Of a stretch of 48,920 nt of DNA, positions 47,435 through 48,920 are shown one piece after another. How positions within the stretch are numbered: position 1 is the stretch's first letter; every line of letters begins with the position of its first letter. Below the pieces are notes generated by a model that did no database searches, was not told the DNA's origin, and was given only the letters and a program-made list of their open reading frames with translations. The stretch lies in contig JAINDK010000044.1 of assembly GCA_019931185.1 (NCBI GenBank), forward strand, positions 1 through 48,920, given 5' to 3'. The DNA comes from Bryobacter sp. CoA8 C33 (GTDB lineage Bacteria > Acidobacteriota > Terriglobia > Bryobacterales > Bryobacteraceae). Made by a program: the position numbers and the translations under genes.

Positions 47435-48706
47435 ATGAAGATGACACGCCGTTCCCTGATTGCGTCGAGTGCGCTGGTTTATACGCTGAAGGGGGCCGCG
47501 CCGGCGCCGGCCCCGGCCACAAAGGAGACGGTGAATCTGGGGTTCATCGGCAGCGGGATTCGGGGTAAGCAGTTGATTGATGAGTTTATGGACGTGAAGG
47601 GGGCGCGGGGCGTGGCGGTGGCGGATCTCTATGACGGTTGTCTGCAGCGGGCCAAGGAGCAGTTGGGGGAGGGGATCGCGGTAGGCAAGGATTACCGGCG
47701 CGTGTTGGACAACAAGGATGTGGACGCAGTGGTGATTGCGACGCCGGACCATCTGCATGAGCGGATTACGCTCGATGCGCTGGCCGCGGGCAAGCATGTG
47801 TATGTGGAGAAGCCGATGACGTGGAGCTTTGCCGAGGGGCCGCGGATCATCGCGGCGGCGAAGGCGAGCGGCAAGGTATTGCAGGTGGGGAGCCAGGCGA
47901 AGACTTCGGCATTGACGGCGAAGGCAAAGGAGATTGTGGCGAGCGGGGCGCTGGGCAAGGTGAATATGATCCGGATGGGCAATCACCGGAACAATGCCGA
48001 GGGGGCGTGGGTGTATCCGATTCCGCCGGATGCCAGTGAGAAGACGATCGAGTGGGCGAGGTTTTTAGGTAAGGCGAAGAAGCGGCCGTTTGATGCGAAG
48101 CAGTTTTTCCGATGGCGTTGCTGGTGGGAGTATTCAGCCGGGGTGGCGGGTGATTTGTTTGTGCATCAGTTTACGCAGATGCACGAGATTATGAGTACAA
48201 AGGGGCCGAAGTCGGCGGTGTCGCAAGGGGGGATTTTCCGTTGGAACGATGGGCGGACGGTGCCGGACATCATGAACAGTTTGCTTGAGTATCCGGAAGG
48301 CTTCTTGGTGGATGTGTATGTGACGCAGGCGAATTCGTACGCCCCCCGGGGGATTCTGATCCTGGGCGATGGGGGGACCCTGCAGGTGGAAGGGCGACGG
48401 ATGACGCTGATACCGGAGCCAAAGTATGGGGATGCGCAGATGTATGGAAGCTTGAATTTTCCGAAGAAGCTGCGGGATGAATATCTGGCGAAGTATGGTG
48501 GGGAGCAAAGGATGGCGCGGGCTGAGGCCAAGGAGATTGCAGTGGAGGCCGGGCCAACGCACAATGCCTGGTTTATTGATTCGATTGTGAACGGCAAGCC
48601 GAGCCGGGAGAACGCCGAGGAGGGGCACTATGCGGCGGCGGCGGCGCATCTGTGCAATCAGGCCTACCGGAAGGGGACGAAGATGGTGTGGGAGAAGATG
48701 AAATAG
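47435..48706 (+). CDS. Tat-exported Gfo/Idh/MocA family oxidoreductase
   Basis: 423 residues from the ATG at 47435; an ATG two codons later (47441) is an alternative. The open frame reaching 46652 is an antisense shadow of garD. The Tat signal is 'MTRRSLIASSALVY'. The Rossmann fold begins 'NLGFIGSGIRGKQL' and continues with 'DAVVIATPDHLHE' and the EKP motif 'VYVEKPMTWS'. The C-terminal dehydrogenase domain includes 'WWEYSAGVAGDLFVHQFTQMHEIM'. The enzyme is expected to oxidise or reduce a sugar or cyclitol using NAD(P), exported with its cofactor. Divergence from garD suggests a common role in sugar-acid metabolism. Confidence 0.85.
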   Translation: MKMTRRSLIASSALVYTLKGAAPAPAPATKETVNLGFIGSGIRGKQLIDEFMDVKGARGVAVADLYDGCLQRAKEQLGEGIAVGKDYRRVLDNKDVDAVVIATPDHLHERITLDALAAGKHVYVEKPMTWSFAEGPRIIAAAKASGKVLQVGSQAKTSALTAKAKEIVASGALGKVNMIRMGNHRNNAEGAWVYPIPPDASEKTIEWARFLGKAKKRPFDAKQFFRWRCWWEYSAGVAGDLFVHQFTQMHEIMSTKGPKSAVSQGGIFRWNDGRTVPDIMNSLLEYPEGFLVDVYVTQANSYAPRGILILGDGGTLQVEGRRMTLIPEPKYGDAQMYGSLNFPKKLRDEYLAKYGGEQRMARAEAKEIAVEAGPTHNAWFIDSIVNGKPSRENAEEGHYAAAAAHLCNQAYRKGTKMVWEKMK

Positions 48707-48709
48707 AGG

Positions 48710-48751
48710 GGTGCTGTTTTGGAGAAGTTATCCTGAAAACGGCAGTTGCCC
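48710..48751. repeat. Probable IS21-family terminal repeat
   Basis: The sequence GGAGAAGTTATCCTGAAAAC (48721-48740), with flanking TGTTTT and CGGCAG, resembles the terminal repeats of IS21-group elements as I recall them. It lies directly between the Gfo/Idh/MocA gene and the istA remnant. Confidence 0.35.
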
Positions 48752-48754
48752 CCC

Positions 48755-48920
48755 TCACGCAGTCCCCTCCAGCAGCTTCCCTTCCCGCTTCTTGAACGGC
48801 CGCTCGTTGAGCCGCTTCAGTAAGTCCTGCACCGCCTCGTTTACCTCTCCGATGGAGTGGAAGCGGCGATGCCGCAGCGAGGCCAGGATCCAGCGTTCAG
48901 CGATCTGCACGCCCACTTCC
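48755..48920 (-). pseudogene. IS21-family IstA transposase, C-terminal fragment
   Basis: The minus-strand frame entering from the right edge reads '[20 protein letters not shown]', then '[26 protein letters not shown]', a strong match to the C-terminal half of IS21 IstA transposases. It stops early at 48755-48757, soon after 'KKREG'; intact IstA proteins continue well beyond this. No istB follows. It is probably an internally deleted copy. Confidence 0.7.

Overview
The window looks like a chromosomal segment of an Acidobacteriota species, most likely of the Solibacter/Bryobacter type (Bryobacterales). This is inferred from protein families, not from a marker-gene comparison. The indicators are two roughly 1,070-1,100-residue Oar-like TonB-dependent receptors with N-terminal carboxypeptidase-regulatory domains, an acidobacterial-type VWA protein, a PEP-CTERM protein, many Tat-type signal peptides on enzymes that resemble cytoplasmic ones, a membrane-anchored winged-helix regulator, high GC and frequent GTG/TTG starts. 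No rRNA is present. One tRNA (Gln, anticodon CTG) is present.

Layout. 1-990: remnants of three insertion-sequence families (IS66, IS5, ISL3), all truncated or frameshifted. 993-10550: a small zinc-ribbon membrane protein, then a plus-strand run comprising a secreted metallo-beta-lactamase-fold protein, an MBOAT O-acyltransferase and an SGNH hydrolase (probable extracellular polymer acylation), a VWA protein, a PreP-like M16C peptidase and an alpha/beta hydrolase. 10502-12979 (minus): an amino-acid permease followed by a kynureninase-like PLP enzyme. 12997-16721 (plus): a Tat-type D-2-hydroxyacid dehydrogenase, a Ppx/GppA phosphatase and an FG-GAP beta-propeller, packed with overlaps or a few bases between them, then tRNA-Gln. 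16911-22800 (minus): a housekeeping block clpX, lon, engB, rho. 22888-29264: a TIM-barrel protein, a tandem pair of unknown secreted paralogues, a HAD phosphatase, ftsH and tilS. 29340-38663: a probable nutrient-uptake locus with a sulfatase and TonB receptor operon, a divergent membrane-anchored winged-helix regulator and a second TonB receptor. 38760-44697: murB, a DUF2461 gene, an amidohydrolase, gatB and a gatB-coupled secreted orphan. 45126-48706: a PEP-CTERM protein, galactarate dehydratase (garD) and a divergent Gfo/Idh/MocA oxidoreductase. The right edge holds an IS21 istA remnant.

How the genes fit together. Three themes recur: protein quality control (ClpX, Lon, FtsH, PreP-like peptidase), cell-envelope and extracellular-polymer chemistry (MBOAT/SGNH, MurB, PEP-CTERM) and scavenging of sugars and organic matter (sulfatase, TonB receptors, GarD, Gfo/Idh/MocA, sugar isomerase-like TIM barrel, amidohydrolase). 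Genes are dense: four convergent pairs overlap at their 3' ends, and several plus-strand neighbours share ATGA/GTGA start-stop overlaps. The plus strand is C-rich in the first 10 kb and G-rich in the last 10 kb regardless of gene orientation, so strand composition switches across the window.

The best candidates for undescribed biology are the tandem secreted paralogues at 23835-25314 and the regulator/receptor/sulfatase locus at 29340-38663 with its dyad-containing promoter. I did not find a defence system, CRISPR array, prophage or secondary-metabolite cluster.
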